From the NCBI GenBank assembly GCA_964247745.1, contig CAXTVT010000009.1, forward strand, positions 1-64,000: a stretch of DNA of 64,000 bases. Direction: 5' to 3'. The notes under the pieces were generated by a model. It was not told the origin of the DNA. It saw nothing but the letters and a program-made list of their open reading frames with translations, and searched no databases. Origin of the DNA: RH-AL1 sp964247745. GTDB taxonomy: Bacteria > Pseudomonadota > Alphaproteobacteria > Rhizobiales > Beijerinckiaceae. Positions 49,805 through 58,987 of the stretch are shown here, piece by piece; position 1 is the stretch's first letter, and every line of letters starts with the position of its first letter. The position numbers and the translations under genes were made by a program.

Positions 49805-51807
49805 GAGGGCCGACCGGGACGCGACAGATCCGCTCCGGCCTTCGCCGTGGACGCCGCGGGAGCCGCGACGGCCGGCGGCAAGGCGGGCTGACGCTTCTTG
49901 CTACCATTCTCTCGTAAAGAGAGTTCCAACGCCCACAGCGTTCCGACCGGCGGGTCCTTCTCCATCGCGGTCGGCGCGCTGGCCTCGGCGGTGCCGTCCC
50001 AGCCCGGCTGCAGGGTGAAGCCCCAGCGCTCGTAGGGCATCGGGCCGACGCCGGGCACGCGGCGCGCGACGAGCGGGCCCGGTCCTTCGCGACCACGCAG
50101 CTTGGCGCCGGCTTCCTCGGAGGCGACGGTGTGCAGCGCCGAGAAGCGCAGCGGGTTTTCCGGCATGGCGGCGACAGGGAACTCGGTCCGCTTCACCAAT
50201 GGTCGCACGCCGTCGATCGTGCCGTCCGACGTATCGTCCGGCGAGGGCACGCGAGCCCGAGCGAAGCCCGGCTGCTGCATCGCCATCATCGCGGCGCGAC
50301 GACCGACGGGCGCCGCGGACGCCGGGTGCAGCGTGTCGGCCATGGTGCGGCCGGTCCAGTCCACGCCCACGCCGGCGGGTGCGAGGACCGCCTCGCGCGG
50401 GGGCGCCGACGGCCGCCGCGGATCGGCCTCGCAGGGCGGTGGCGGCGGGCGACGACCATCGTCGAAGGCGAGCTCCACCACCTTGGGGAACAGACCGTCG
50501 TAGCGGTTGACGACGTCGCGGAACTCCTTGGCCTTGTGCATGCGCTGCAGTGACAGCGCGTAACCGTAGACCGTCGCCTCCTTGGGCAGCCACGCCACCG
50601 CGCGCTCGAACCAGCGCAGCGCGAGCGGGTACTGGCAGGTGTTGTAGGCGTACCAGGCCAGGGCCTGCGCACCCTCGCCGGATTCCGTCTGCACCGTGAC
50701 CTGGGCGTAGCGCTGCACGCGTTCGGGCTCGATGAAGGGCGGCTGCTCCCGCGTGAAGTCGCGTTCGAGCAGGTCGATGAACAGAATCGAATTGTTCACC
50801 AGCGGCCCGCGCCACGCGTAGGAGACCTCCTCGGCCTCGCGCTTCATGCCGAGCACCCGCAGCGTATGGGCGAGGCCGTGGGCGATCATCGCGTCGCCGC
50901 CGTGGCTCAACGACAGCTTGAACCAGTCCAATGCCAGCGCGTAGTCCGCCCGTTTGTAGCCATACCATGCCACCAGCCCGGGCTCGTCGGGGTTGGCGAC
51001 GTCGTGGACGTAATCCTCGAAGCGCTTCAGCTCGTCGTCGGTGACGGTCTTGGCCGGCTCGTCGTGGAGGTAGGCCGAGATGCGGGCGCGGGTGATGTCG
51101 ATCTCGATCGGGGCGAACTCGCCGTGACCGGCGGCATCGTCGTGCCCCATCGCGACGAGCTTCTCGACCATCACCATCGGGATGAGTCGGATCGCGAACT
51201 CGATCGTGGCGCGCCGCTCGGCCGGATCGTCGTGGCCGCTCATGATCTGGCGATAGACGACGTAGGCCTCGGAGCAGTCGTTCTCGTGCGCGTAGGCCTC
51301 GGCAATGACCCAGAGCGCCTCGGCGTCGTTCTTGGCCCAGCCGATGCCGCTCTCACGGAAGCTTTCCACGATCGCGTGCCACTGTTCGGCCTTGGCCAGA
51401 CCCATGACCTTGGCGCGCAGCACCTTGGTGCGGATCTTGGCCTGCAGGTCCTCGGACGGCATCCAACCGGGCTCGGCCACCTGGCGCAGGGCGACGGCCT
51501 TGTCGATGTCGGCGAGACGGCTCTGCTGGTAGAGCGCCCACAGCGGGCCCTCGTCGTCGCGTCCCTTGCGGGCGGTGAAGAGGTCGGTGGGCGCGTGCCA
51601 CGCCGGATCGAGCCTGGCGAGCCGGCGCAGCTCGGCCTCGACGCGGTCGCGCCGGCCGAGGGACGCGTAATAGCGCAGCGCGGTCTCGTCGAGCCGCGGC
51701 TTGGCGCGCTGCGGCACGGGCATGGAGTCCGGCCCGGGTTCCGCGGCTCGCGCCGCCGCTCCGGGAAGCGCCAGGAGCAGCGCCAGCGCGGTCAGTGCGC
51801 GAAGCAT
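49801..51807 (-). CDS. Exported TPR-type protein of the cellulose operon (BcsK/BcsC-like position)
   Basis: 668 residues with a signal peptide (LRALTALALLLALPGAAARA). Residues ~60-500 are helical repeats of TPR/SEL1 type: ADYALALDWFKLSLSHGGDA, EGAQALAWYAYNTCQYPLAL, RWFERAVAWLPKEATVYGYA. The C-terminal 170 residues are proline-rich and low-complexity. In type III bcs operons of alphaproteobacteria a TPR protein (BcsK) takes the place of BcsC; by position and repeats this is a candidate. No beta-barrel domain is seen. It overlaps bcsZ by 16 bases at its start and bcsN by 4 at its end. Confidence 0.7.
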   Translation of the reverse strand: MLRALTALALLLALPGAAARAAEPGPDSMPVPQRAKPRLDETALRYYASLGRRDRVEAELRRLARLDPAWHAPTDLFTARKGRDDEGPLWALYQQSRLADIDKAVALRQVAEPGWMPSEDLQAKIRTKVLRAKVMGLAKAEQWHAIVESFRESGIGWAKNDAEALWVIAEAYAHENDCSEAYVVYRQIMSGHDDPAERRATIEFAIRLIPMVMVEKLVAMGHDDAAGHGEFAPIEIDITRARISAYLHDEPAKTVTDDELKRFEDYVHDVANPDEPGLVAWYGYKRADYALALDWFKLSLSHGGDAMIAHGLAHTLRVLGMKREAEEVSYAWRGPLVNNSILFIDLLERDFTREQPPFIEPERVQRYAQVTVQTESGEGAQALAWYAYNTCQYPLALRWFERAVAWLPKEATVYGYALSLQRMHKAKEFRDVVNRYDGLFPKVVELAFDDGRRPPPPPCEADPRRPSAPPREAVLAPAGVGVDWTGRTMADTLHPASAAPVGRRAAMMAMQQPGFARARVPSPDDTSDGTIDGVRPLVKRTEFPVAAMPENPLRFSALHTVASEEAGAKLRGREGPGPLVARRVPGVGPMPYERWGFTLQPGWDGTAEASAPTAMEKDPPVGTLWALELSLRENGSKKRQPALPPAVAAPAASTAKAGADLSRPGRPS

Positions 51808-52964
51808 GACGGATACCTCATGTGGCCGGCGATGAGGGCGAGCATGTTGAGGGTCACGGCGTAGTAGTTCTCCTCGGCGCGGACGCCGTGACTCTCGTTC
51901 GAGGACACAGTGCCGCCCGAGGCGGCGCAGGCGGCGAGCGCGGCGACGGCGCCGTAGCCCTTCTCGACGAGCCAATCGGTCGGCTTGCCGGTCGAGGTCT
52001 CGATGATCGGCAAGGCCCCGCGAGCGTTCTTCTGCCAGGCCCGCACGAAGGGCGCGTAGATCTCGCGCTGACCCAGGCCGGCCCAGGCGATGTAGAGCGG
52101 GATGCGGATGGAATTGTAGGAGAAGCGCTGCGGGAATCCGTCGGCGGGGCGCGGCGTGGCGTCGTGCAGCGACACCCATTCCGTCGGCAGCGCGGCCGGC
52201 CCGAAATGCGTCTGCTTGACGAGTTCGAGACCGTTGCGGCTCAAACCGGCCCAATCCACGTCGGGCGCCACAAGCGGCAGCCGCGCGAAGGCCGGGAACA
52301 CCCAATACGACAGGTTCACCACCGGACCGTCGGGGCGATCCTCGGCGGCGAAGCCGGCGACGCCGGGCAGCAGCAGCGCGCCGTCCTTGGTGTGCGGCAG
52401 GATCAGCTTGCGGCCGGCCTCGACCGCGATGCGGCGCCCAGCGATCTTGTAGGGCAGCACGTTCCAGGCGTCGGACGCCTCGGCCAGCGCCCAGGCCACC
52501 AGCAGGTCTCCGTCGGAAGCGTCGTTCATGTCGGCGACGGCCGGACGCGCGCCGGGCTCCCAGCGCCACGCGAGAAGCTCGTCGTCGCGCATCATCAGGT
52601 TGGCGCGGGTCCAGCCCCAGATCAGGTCGAAGGTGGCCCGGTCGTCGGCCGCCACGGCGAGCAGCATGCCGTAACCCTGGCCCTCGGAATGGCTGATCAT
52701 CGCGTTGGCGGTATCGACGACGCGGCCCGACGGCGTGACGAAGCGCGAACGATAGAGCCGCCACGCTTCCGGGTCGTGCAACGTGCCGATCAGCGGCAGG
52801 GCGGCGGCGGCGCGGCGCAGCGGCAGCACCGGGTCGGCCAGCGGCACCGGCTCGGGCGCGACGTCGAGCACCACCGGCTTGGCCGGAAGTGTCGGCTCGT
52901 CCGCACGGGCGGCACCGACGGCGAGCAGCGCGAATGTCAGGACAGGCGCGAGCAGACGTCTCAT
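51792..52964 (-). CDS. bcsZ: Periplasmic endo-beta-1,4-glucanase BcsZ (GH8)
   Basis: 390 residues with a signal peptide (LLAPVLTFALLAVGAARA). GH8 catalytic acid E94 lies in MISHSEGQGYGML; the Asp-rich stretch DMNDASDGDLLVAWA and YNSIRIPLYIAWAGL are further family hallmarks. BcsZ trims cellulose during synthesis and affects fibre assembly. It is coupled to bcsB upstream (4-base overlap) and to the TPR gene downstream (16-base overlap). Confidence 0.93.
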   Translation of the reverse strand: MRRLLAPVLTFALLAVGAARADEPTLPAKPVVLDVAPEPVPLADPVLPLRRAAAALPLIGTLHDPEAWRLYRSRFVTPSGRVVDTANAMISHSEGQGYGMLLAVAADDRATFDLIWGWTRANLMMRDDELLAWRWEPGARPAVADMNDASDGDLLVAWALAEASDAWNVLPYKIAGRRIAVEAGRKLILPHTKDGALLLPGVAGFAAEDRPDGPVVNLSYWVFPAFARLPLVAPDVDWAGLSRNGLELVKQTHFGPAALPTEWVSLHDATPRPADGFPQRFSYNSIRIPLYIAWAGLGQREIYAPFVRAWQKNARGALPIIETSTGKPTDWLVEKGYGAVAALAACAASGGTVSSNESHGVRAEENYYAVTLNMLALIAGHMRYPSCFAH

Positions 52965-55414
52965 TCAGGCCTCCGGCCGACGCCGCGCACGAACCAGAGC
53001 GTGGTGCCGCTCAGGCCCAGGGCCAGCAGGAGCGACATCGCGACGAAGGCGAGCGGATTGAGGGAAAACCATCCGGCCAGCACGAGGCGGCCGTTGCCGA
53101 GCGAAGCGCCCTTGGCACCCCGATACGTGAAGCTGGTCGCATCGGTGGCGACGACGTCGCCGGTCGCGGCGTCGAGCGCCGCCAGGCGTCCGTGCACCTT
53201 GGACCAGACCTGGGGATCGAACAGGCAGCCGACCCCGGCCTTCAACGTGGCGGCATCGGGCGCCGTGACGATGGTGGTGACGTCACCGTCGGCGCCGGTC
53301 ACGCCCTGCGCCAGCAGCAGCGAGGCGTTCGCGTCGACTCCGGCGCCGGACGGCGGTGCCCCCGCGCTGCGCAGATGCGTCGTCATCCCGTCGACCCACC
53401 CACCGAACCGGTCGCGCCAGCCGGCGACCGGCGTCTCGTTCGCAGCCTGATCCAGGATGTCGTCACCCTCCTTGACCGGAACGCCGGCCGGCGGCTTGGC
53501 GAGCGCCACGGCGGCGGCGGCCGCATGCGGCGGCAGCTTGCAGGCGGCGGGTCCGTCGGGATTGCTCAACCACCAGCGCGCCTGGACCGCATTCGGCGCT
53601 GCATCGGCGGTCGGTGCGTCGGCGACGCTGCGCCAGGCCGCCTCGACGGCGGCGGGATCAAGCCCGACGCGAAGCATCGTGTTCGGATCGAGCGCGCGCG
53701 CCGAGGACACCACCAGCGTCGAACCGTCGCTGGTCGCCGGCATCTTGGTGGCGAAGGCGAAGGGCACGACGCGGCCCGCGGCGACCGCGACGCGCGCGGT
53801 CAGCGAGAGTGCCGCCCCCATCGTGTCGCGGTCCGGCTTCGGCACGACGAGGCGGGCCTTGCCCTGGGTGTAAGGCAGCGCGCCGGCGGTGGCCAAGGCG
53901 AGGTCGGGCAGGCGCTCCACCCGCGCCAACGTCGGCAGCCGGATCTGCGAGCCGTCGAGCAGGAGAAAGCGTTTGGCGGACGTGGCCGCGCAGCTCGAAT
54001 CGGCCTCGCGCGGCGTCTCGGCGTAGATGTCGACGCGGTTGACGCCCGGCCGCATCATGCCGAGCGGCAGGAACAGCTGGTTGTGCTTGAAGACCTCGCC
54101 GTCGGCGTAGGGCAGCTTGATGATGCCGGAGTTGCGGCCGTTGACGTCGACGCGGACCTGCGCGCCGCGGGCCAGCCCCGAGGCGTAGCCGCCGGCGAGA
54201 TCGAAGCTGCCACGCCCGTAGTCGGCGGCGAGCATGTCGGCCGGCAGGCTGAAGGACAGGCTTCGCTTGAAGAAGCGGCCGTTGAAATCCTGCGTCGACT
54301 GACCGAGGTCGCGAAGCGTCAGCGCCTCGGCGCCCTGCGTGGGGCGCGCGGGAAAATTGGCGGCGGCGACGAGGCCGCGCGCCGACCCGAACGGCTCCGG
54401 CAGGCGGGCGAGCCCGGCGATGGCGGCATCCACCTCGCGGTCGTCGGAGCCGGTGACCACCAGCGTCGGGCGCTCGCCTGCGACGCCGGGGATCACGACC
54501 GCGAGCGGGCCGGTGCTGCCGAGCGCGCCGGCGAGGCGGGGCAGCTTGGCCAGCGCCTCGCGGGAGCCGAGCGCGAGATCGAGGCCGTAGGGCTCGCCGG
54601 CATTCTGCGCGAAATCGACGAGCGGCTGCTGCATGCGGCCGCGCAGCGCCAAGGCTTGCGTCGCGCGCACCAGGCGGCCGAGGTGGGCCGGATTGGTGCG
54701 GCCCGACAGCACCACGTGGATCGGGACCGTGCCGTCCGGGCGCGGCGCCGCCGCCGGCAGGTCGGAGAGATCGGTCAGTGCGGCGGCGTCCGCCGGCAGC
54801 TCGAGCCCGGTCTCGGCGGGGTCGATGCGGGTCCAAAGCTCGTAGGTGGCGGCGACGGAGCAATCGACCCGATGCCGCTGCTCGATCACCAGCGCGACCT
54901 CGTTGAAGCCCGGCTTCAGCAGATCGGCCGGGATGGCGAAGGCGATGCGGCGCAGACCCTGCGGCGCGTCGATCGGGTCGGCGCCGACGACGCGGCCGTT
55001 GACGCGCAGCCGGAGCGACGACGTCTCGGGCAGGACGGAGACGGCGGACATGTAGCCGATGCGCAAGCGCAGCGGCGCCGCGGCCTGCGCCTGCGTGAGG
55101 AACAGCGGCCACCGCAGCTCGCCGTTCTCGCCGGAGATGCGCCAGCCGTCGAGTGGCGCCGGGAGATGGCGCAGGACCGTCGTGGCGGCGGCGGCCGGGA
55201 GTGCCGCAGGCGCGACGGCGACCGGGCCGACCACGCGCGTTGCGGGAGCCTCATCGCGGGACGCGGTGGCACCTGGCATCGTGGCCTCGGGCATGGCGAC
55301 CCCGCGAGGACCGACGCCGGCCCACATCTGCGCCCGCGCGGGGGCGCCGAACGCGAGCAGGACGCCGACGGCCGCCGCGGTGCGAGCTCTATGCGGCAAG
55401 GGACGTCGCCGCAT
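52961..55414 (-). CDS. bcsB: Cellulose synthase periplasmic subunit BcsB
   Basis: 817 residues with signal peptide, long beta-rich periplasmic part and a C-terminal membrane anchor (PLAFVAMSLLLALGLSGTTL). BcsB motifs: LRLRIGYMSAVSVLPETSSL, VNGRVVGADPID, LKPGFNEVALVIEQRHRVDC, VGPVAVAP. BcsB guides the nascent glucan across the periplasm and its anchor is required for BcsA activity. The start overlaps the bcsA end by 26 bases. Confidence 0.93.
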   Translation of the reverse strand: MRRRPLPHRARTAAAVGVLLAFGAPARAQMWAGVGPRGVAMPEATMPGATASRDEAPATRVVGPVAVAPAALPAAAATTVLRHLPAPLDGWRISGENGELRWPLFLTQAQAAAPLRLRIGYMSAVSVLPETSSLRLRVNGRVVGADPIDAPQGLRRIAFAIPADLLKPGFNEVALVIEQRHRVDCSVAATYELWTRIDPAETGLELPADAAALTDLSDLPAAAPRPDGTVPIHVVLSGRTNPAHLGRLVRATQALALRGRMQQPLVDFAQNAGEPYGLDLALGSREALAKLPRLAGALGSTGPLAVVIPGVAGERPTLVVTGSDDREVDAAIAGLARLPEPFGSARGLVAAANFPARPTQGAEALTLRDLGQSTQDFNGRFFKRSLSFSLPADMLAADYGRGSFDLAGGYASGLARGAQVRVDVNGRNSGIIKLPYADGEVFKHNQLFLPLGMMRPGVNRVDIYAETPREADSSCAATSAKRFLLLDGSQIRLPTLARVERLPDLALATAGALPYTQGKARLVVPKPDRDTMGAALSLTARVAVAAGRVVPFAFATKMPATSDGSTLVVSSARALDPNTMLRVGLDPAAVEAAWRSVADAPTADAAPNAVQARWWLSNPDGPAACKLPPHAAAAAVALAKPPAGVPVKEGDDILDQAANETPVAGWRDRFGGWVDGMTTHLRSAGAPPSGAGVDANASLLLAQGVTGADGDVTTIVTAPDAATLKAGVGCLFDPQVWSKVHGRLAALDAATGDVVATDATSFTYRGAKGASLGNGRLVLAGWFSLNPLAFVAMSLLLALGLSGTTLWFVRGVGRRPE

Positions 55415-57905
55415 CGGCGGGCTCCAAAAGCGAGAGGGCGGGCTGCGGAAGGACGCGCTTCATGTCGGCGGCCGCGAGGCGCAGCATCGCCTGCATCCAG
55501 TCGGCGGGAACGATCGGAATTTCGACCGGCGCCATCGCGAGGGTCGCGGCAAGCGCGTCGAAATCCTCGTCGAGCACCGGCGCCACGATCGCGTCGCCAG
55601 CGACGACGGCGGGCGACGGCGCTGTCGCGACCGCGACGGGGATCACAGCCGCCAGCTCGATCGCGGGCACGAAGACCGGTGCCGCCTCGGCGGCCACCGT
55701 CGCTTCCAAGGCGACGACGGGCTCGATCGCGGTGGCGGGCACCGCGGCCACCGCGGTCCCGGTCGGCTTGCGTCGCAGGTAGGAAAGAGCCCTGACCGGC
55801 TCGGTGACACCCCAGTACAGGAACGTCAGGCTACCGACGACGAGGTTCTTGTGCGAGCGCCGCTTCTGCTGGAAGCGCAGCATGGCGCCGGGATCGCCGT
55901 ACATCAGGTCGGCCAGCGCGGCGTAGCCCGGCGCGGCCATCGTGCCGAAGGAGAAACCGTAGGTGACGCCGTCCGCATCCGGCGTGGCGTGCACCAGATC
56001 GAGCATGAGAGGCGCGTGCGCCGCCTCGCCCGCGAGCGGCAGCACCGACAGGGTGCAGGGCGCGTCGGCCGCGAAGGCCGGCACGGCGCCTTCGGCGAAG
56101 CGCACGGCGCAGCCGCCGGCCGAGACCGACCGGATCGCGACCGGCGCCGTCGTCTCGCCGGATGTCAGCAGGCCGTGGCGGTCGATCGCGAGGCGCGGAA
56201 AACGGTCCGGCTCCCGACGCTCGGCGACGACACCGAGCGCGACGCCGGCGATGGCGAGGTTGAAGGTGGTCCACAGGCCCACGATCAGCATCAGCTCGGC
56301 GCCGGGCTCGAAGAGGTAGCGGTAGAAGGCGGTGACGGCGCCGACCAGCAGCAGCGCGAACACGACGAAGAACGGCTGCGCCAGCCCGCTGAGATGGTTC
56401 TCGTCGAGCGAGATGCCCTTGGCGGTGACGTTGAAGGTCGGCTTGCGCGGCTTGGCGATGACCGAGACGATGGCCTTGGCGAGGTAGACGCCCTGCACGT
56501 ATTCGTAGAGCTCGCTCATGAACGGCCAGCGCACGCGGCCGTAGAGATAGTTCTGCAGCATCAGGTTCACGACCATGTAGGTCGCGGTGTAGGCCAGCGC
56601 CTCGTCCATCGAAGAGACGAAGATCTTGACGTCGAAGAAGATGTGGAGGAGCGGCGCGAAGGTGAAGACCATCCGCGGCAGCGGGAAGAACCAGAAGGTC
56701 ATGCTTGAGAGGTAGGCGAGCTTCTGGATGGGCTTCAAACCCTTCTTGAAGAGCGGGTTCTTCAGGAGAAGGATCTGGAACATGCCCTGGCACCAGCGCG
56801 AGCGCTGACCGATGAAGCTCTCGAAGGTCTCGGGCTGCAGGCCGGCGATCAGCGGCTTGTCGACGTAAGCCGAGTGCCAGCCGGCGGCGTGAAGCTCGAA
56901 GGCCGTCTCGCAATCCTCGGTGATGGTGATGCCGGAGAAGCCGCCGGTGACGTCGAGCGCCGCGCGCCGCAGCAGCGCCGCCGAGCCGCAGAAGAACGAG
57001 GCGTCCCACTTGTCGAGTCCGCGCTGCGTCACCGAATAGAACATCTCGTTCTCGGAGGGCATCACCTGGAAGGTGCGCAGGTTGCGCTCGATCGGATCCG
57101 GGTTGAGGAAGACGTGCGGCGTCTGCACGAGGAAGAGCTTCGGGTCCTTGGCGAAATGGCCGATCGTCTCGCGCAGGAACGACTTGAACGGCGCGTGGTC
57201 GGCATCGAACACCACGACGATCTCGCCCGTGGCGTGCTTCAGGCCGTTGTTCATGTTGCCGGCCTTGGCGTGCTCGTTCTTCTCGCGGGTCAGGTAGCGT
57301 GCGCCCATCTGCGCGCAGAGCTCGGTCAGCGACTCGCGGCGGGCGAGCGCGGCGGCGGCCTTCTCCGGGTTCGCGTCGCCGACCTTCTGCGCCGTGCCGC
57401 CGTCGTCGAGCAGCCACACCGTGAGCTTGTCGCGCGGATAGTCCATCGCCCTGGCGGCGGCGATCGTCGTGGCCAGGATGTATTCGTCCTCGTTGTAGGA
57501 GGGAATGAACACGTCGACCGTCGGCAGCGCCGCGTCCGCCTCGCGCTCGAGTGGTTTGCGGACCAAGGGATCGGCGTTGATGATCAGGCTGATGATCAGG
57601 ATGAGCACGCAGTAGAGCTCGGCGGCGACGAGCAGCAGGCCGAGCGCGAAATTCACGGGCTGGTCGAGCGGCGGCAACGTGTAGGTGGCACGCCAAAAGA
57701 TGTAGCGCAGCACGACGAGGCTACCGAGCGAGAGGAAGGCCCAGCGCGCGTAGGACCCGCGGCCCCAGCGCCACACCGCGCCCATGGCGGCGATGACGGT
57801 GACGGCAAGCGCGAGCTGCGCGCCGGTGGAGACCGGTTGCGTCAGGAAGGTGAGGGCGACGAGGCTGGAGGTGGCCCAGGCGACGAGGCGGAGGGTCTTG
57901 AGCAT
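55389..57905 (-). CDS. bcsA: Cellulose synthase catalytic subunit BcsA
   Basis: 838 residues. Membrane GT2 synthase with UDP-glucose motifs: D167-D168 in WLLDDGG, DAD 234-236 in VVFDADHAP, TED 329-331 in TITEDCETA and QRSRW 367-371. Several helices flank the catalytic domain. Residues ~560-660 form the PilZ domain with the RxxxR switch (R564-E-P-D-R568); the second c-di-GMP motif D/NxSxxG reads S593-V-S-A-G-G, so the first position is Ser. A ~100-residue Ala/Val/Pro-rich tail follows. It starts 12 bases after bcsS and overlaps bcsB by 26 bases. Confidence 0.96.
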   Translation of the reverse strand: MLKTLRLVAWATSSLVALTFLTQPVSTGAQLALAVTVIAAMGAVWRWGRGSYARWAFLSLGSLVVLRYIFWRATYTLPPLDQPVNFALGLLLVAAELYCVLILIISLIINADPLVRKPLEREADAALPTVDVFIPSYNEDEYILATTIAAARAMDYPRDKLTVWLLDDGGTAQKVGDANPEKAAAALARRESLTELCAQMGARYLTREKNEHAKAGNMNNGLKHATGEIVVVFDADHAPFKSFLRETIGHFAKDPKLFLVQTPHVFLNPDPIERNLRTFQVMPSENEMFYSVTQRGLDKWDASFFCGSAALLRRAALDVTGGFSGITITEDCETAFELHAAGWHSAYVDKPLIAGLQPETFESFIGQRSRWCQGMFQILLLKNPLFKKGLKPIQKLAYLSSMTFWFFPLPRMVFTFAPLLHIFFDVKIFVSSMDEALAYTATYMVVNLMLQNYLYGRVRWPFMSELYEYVQGVYLAKAIVSVIAKPRKPTFNVTAKGISLDENHLSGLAQPFFVVFALLLVGAVTAFYRYLFEPGAELMLIVGLWTTFNLAIAGVALGVVAERREPDRFPRLAIDRHGLLTSGETTAPVAIRSVSAGGCAVRFAEGAVPAFAADAPCTLSVLPLAGEAAHAPLMLDLVHATPDADGVTYGFSFGTMAAPGYAALADLMYGDPGAMLRFQQKRRSHKNLVVGSLTFLYWGVTEPVRALSYLRRKPTGTAVAAVPATAIEPVVALEATVAAEAAPVFVPAIELAAVIPVAVATAPSPAVVAGDAIVAPVLDEDFDALAATLAMAPVEIPIVPADWMQAMLRLAAADMKRVLPQPALSLLEPADAATSLAA

Positions 57906-57916
57906 CGGGGCGCGCC

Positions 57917-58657
57917 TCAGAAGCCTGCGCGCGCGTCGACGGAGACGTAGCCGCCGCTCTTGCGCACTCGATCGTAGAGGTAGCCGGCGGCGAAGGAGAA
58001 TTGCAGCGGCCCCGTGCGCAGGCCGGAGAGCTGCGCGCCGATGCGCTCCTGATTGAAGAACTGGTCGCCGAGCGCCACGAACTCGGGGCCGACGTAGAGG
58101 TTGGGGCCGATCAGGTAGCCGCCGCGCAGACGCGCGAAGTAGGCGGTCTTGTTGGTCGCGAAGGATCCCTGCGCCGCGACCATCGTGTTGACGCTAGGTT
58201 TGGTGTAGAACTCCAGTTGCCCCTTGGCGCCGACGCTGGTGCCGATCACCGGGTTGGCCGGATCGGCGATCGACAGCGAGTTGTTGCGGACGTCGACGCC
58301 GAGATAGGCGGAGAACACCGTCGCGGGCGAGATCCATTCGTAGCCGGCGAGGAAGGCGCCGCTCTCCTGGCGGCCGTGGACGGTCTGGTTGGTGTCGGCG
58401 GCGTAGTAGCTGTAGACGCCTCCCAGCGCATCGGCACGTACGCGCAGGCCGCTTTGCGCCAATGTGCCCACCGGCGCACCGGTCACCAGCACGTCGCCGA
58501 AATACGAGCCCTGCGTCGTGATGTCGGTGGAGACGTCGACGGCGACGATCCAGTCGTCGGTCGGGGCCTGAGGCTTGGCCCCCGTGTACCAGTCCGCCGC
58601 CAGCGCGGGCAACGGCGCGGCGACCAGGCCGGCGGTGAGCAGACGAGCGAGCAGCAT
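57917..58657 (-). CDS. bcsS: Cellulose biosynthesis protein BcsS (outer-membrane-like)
   Basis: 246 residues from ATG 58657, which has GGTGAG 7 bases upstream; upstream starts at 58687 and 58717 would spoil the signal peptide (MLLARLLTAGLVAAPLPALA). The rest is beta-strand rich with a terminal aromatic (SVDARAGF), pointing to a small outer-membrane barrel. The pattern DWIVAVDVSTDITTQGSYFG, FLAGYEWISPATVFSAYLGV and RLRGGYLIGPNLYVGPEF matches BcsS, found with BcsN in alphaproteobacterial cellulose operons. It is the first gene of the operon. Confidence 0.8.
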   Translation of the reverse strand: MLLARLLTAGLVAAPLPALAADWYTGAKPQAPTDDWIVAVDVSTDITTQGSYFGDVLVTGAPVGTLAQSGLRVRADALGGVYSYYAADTNQTVHGRQESGAFLAGYEWISPATVFSAYLGVDVRNNSLSIADPANPVIGTSVGAKGQLEFYTKPSVNTMVAAQGSFATNKTAYFARLRGGYLIGPNLYVGPEFVALGDQFFNQERIGAQLSGLRTGPLQFSFAAGYLYDRVRKSGGYVSVDARAGF

Positions 58658-58987
58658 GAACAACTCACCAACGAAGACGCGATACATGGCGTGACCTTGG
58701 TCAGGGTCCCTAAACAAACACTAACGCGTTCCCGCAACGTCACGTCGGCGAATGGAACAGATCGCAGTGGTTCGTAGACCAACCTTAATGCCACCGCTTG
58801 ATCAGCTGCTCGATCCGCAAGCCTCTGAAAACGGGCGCGTATCGGAGCGGCAGAGCCGGTTCGGCGCGGGCGCGCGCGACCGGCGGTGCCGCCGGCAGAC
58901 ACCGACTTTCCGCCCCTATGACAGGCTTCGTTAAGCTTATCGAAAGCGCGGCTTGCTTTCATCGCGGTGAAGAAAAGATGAACGCGG
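58658..58987. promoter_or_regulatory. Divergent intergenic region between the bcs operon and the hybrid kinase
   Basis: 330 bases that must carry the promoters of both transcription units. An AT-rich pocket at 58710-58735 (CTAAACAAACACTAACG) lies upstream of bcsS. I cannot define operators. No gene is seen. Confidence 0.5.
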
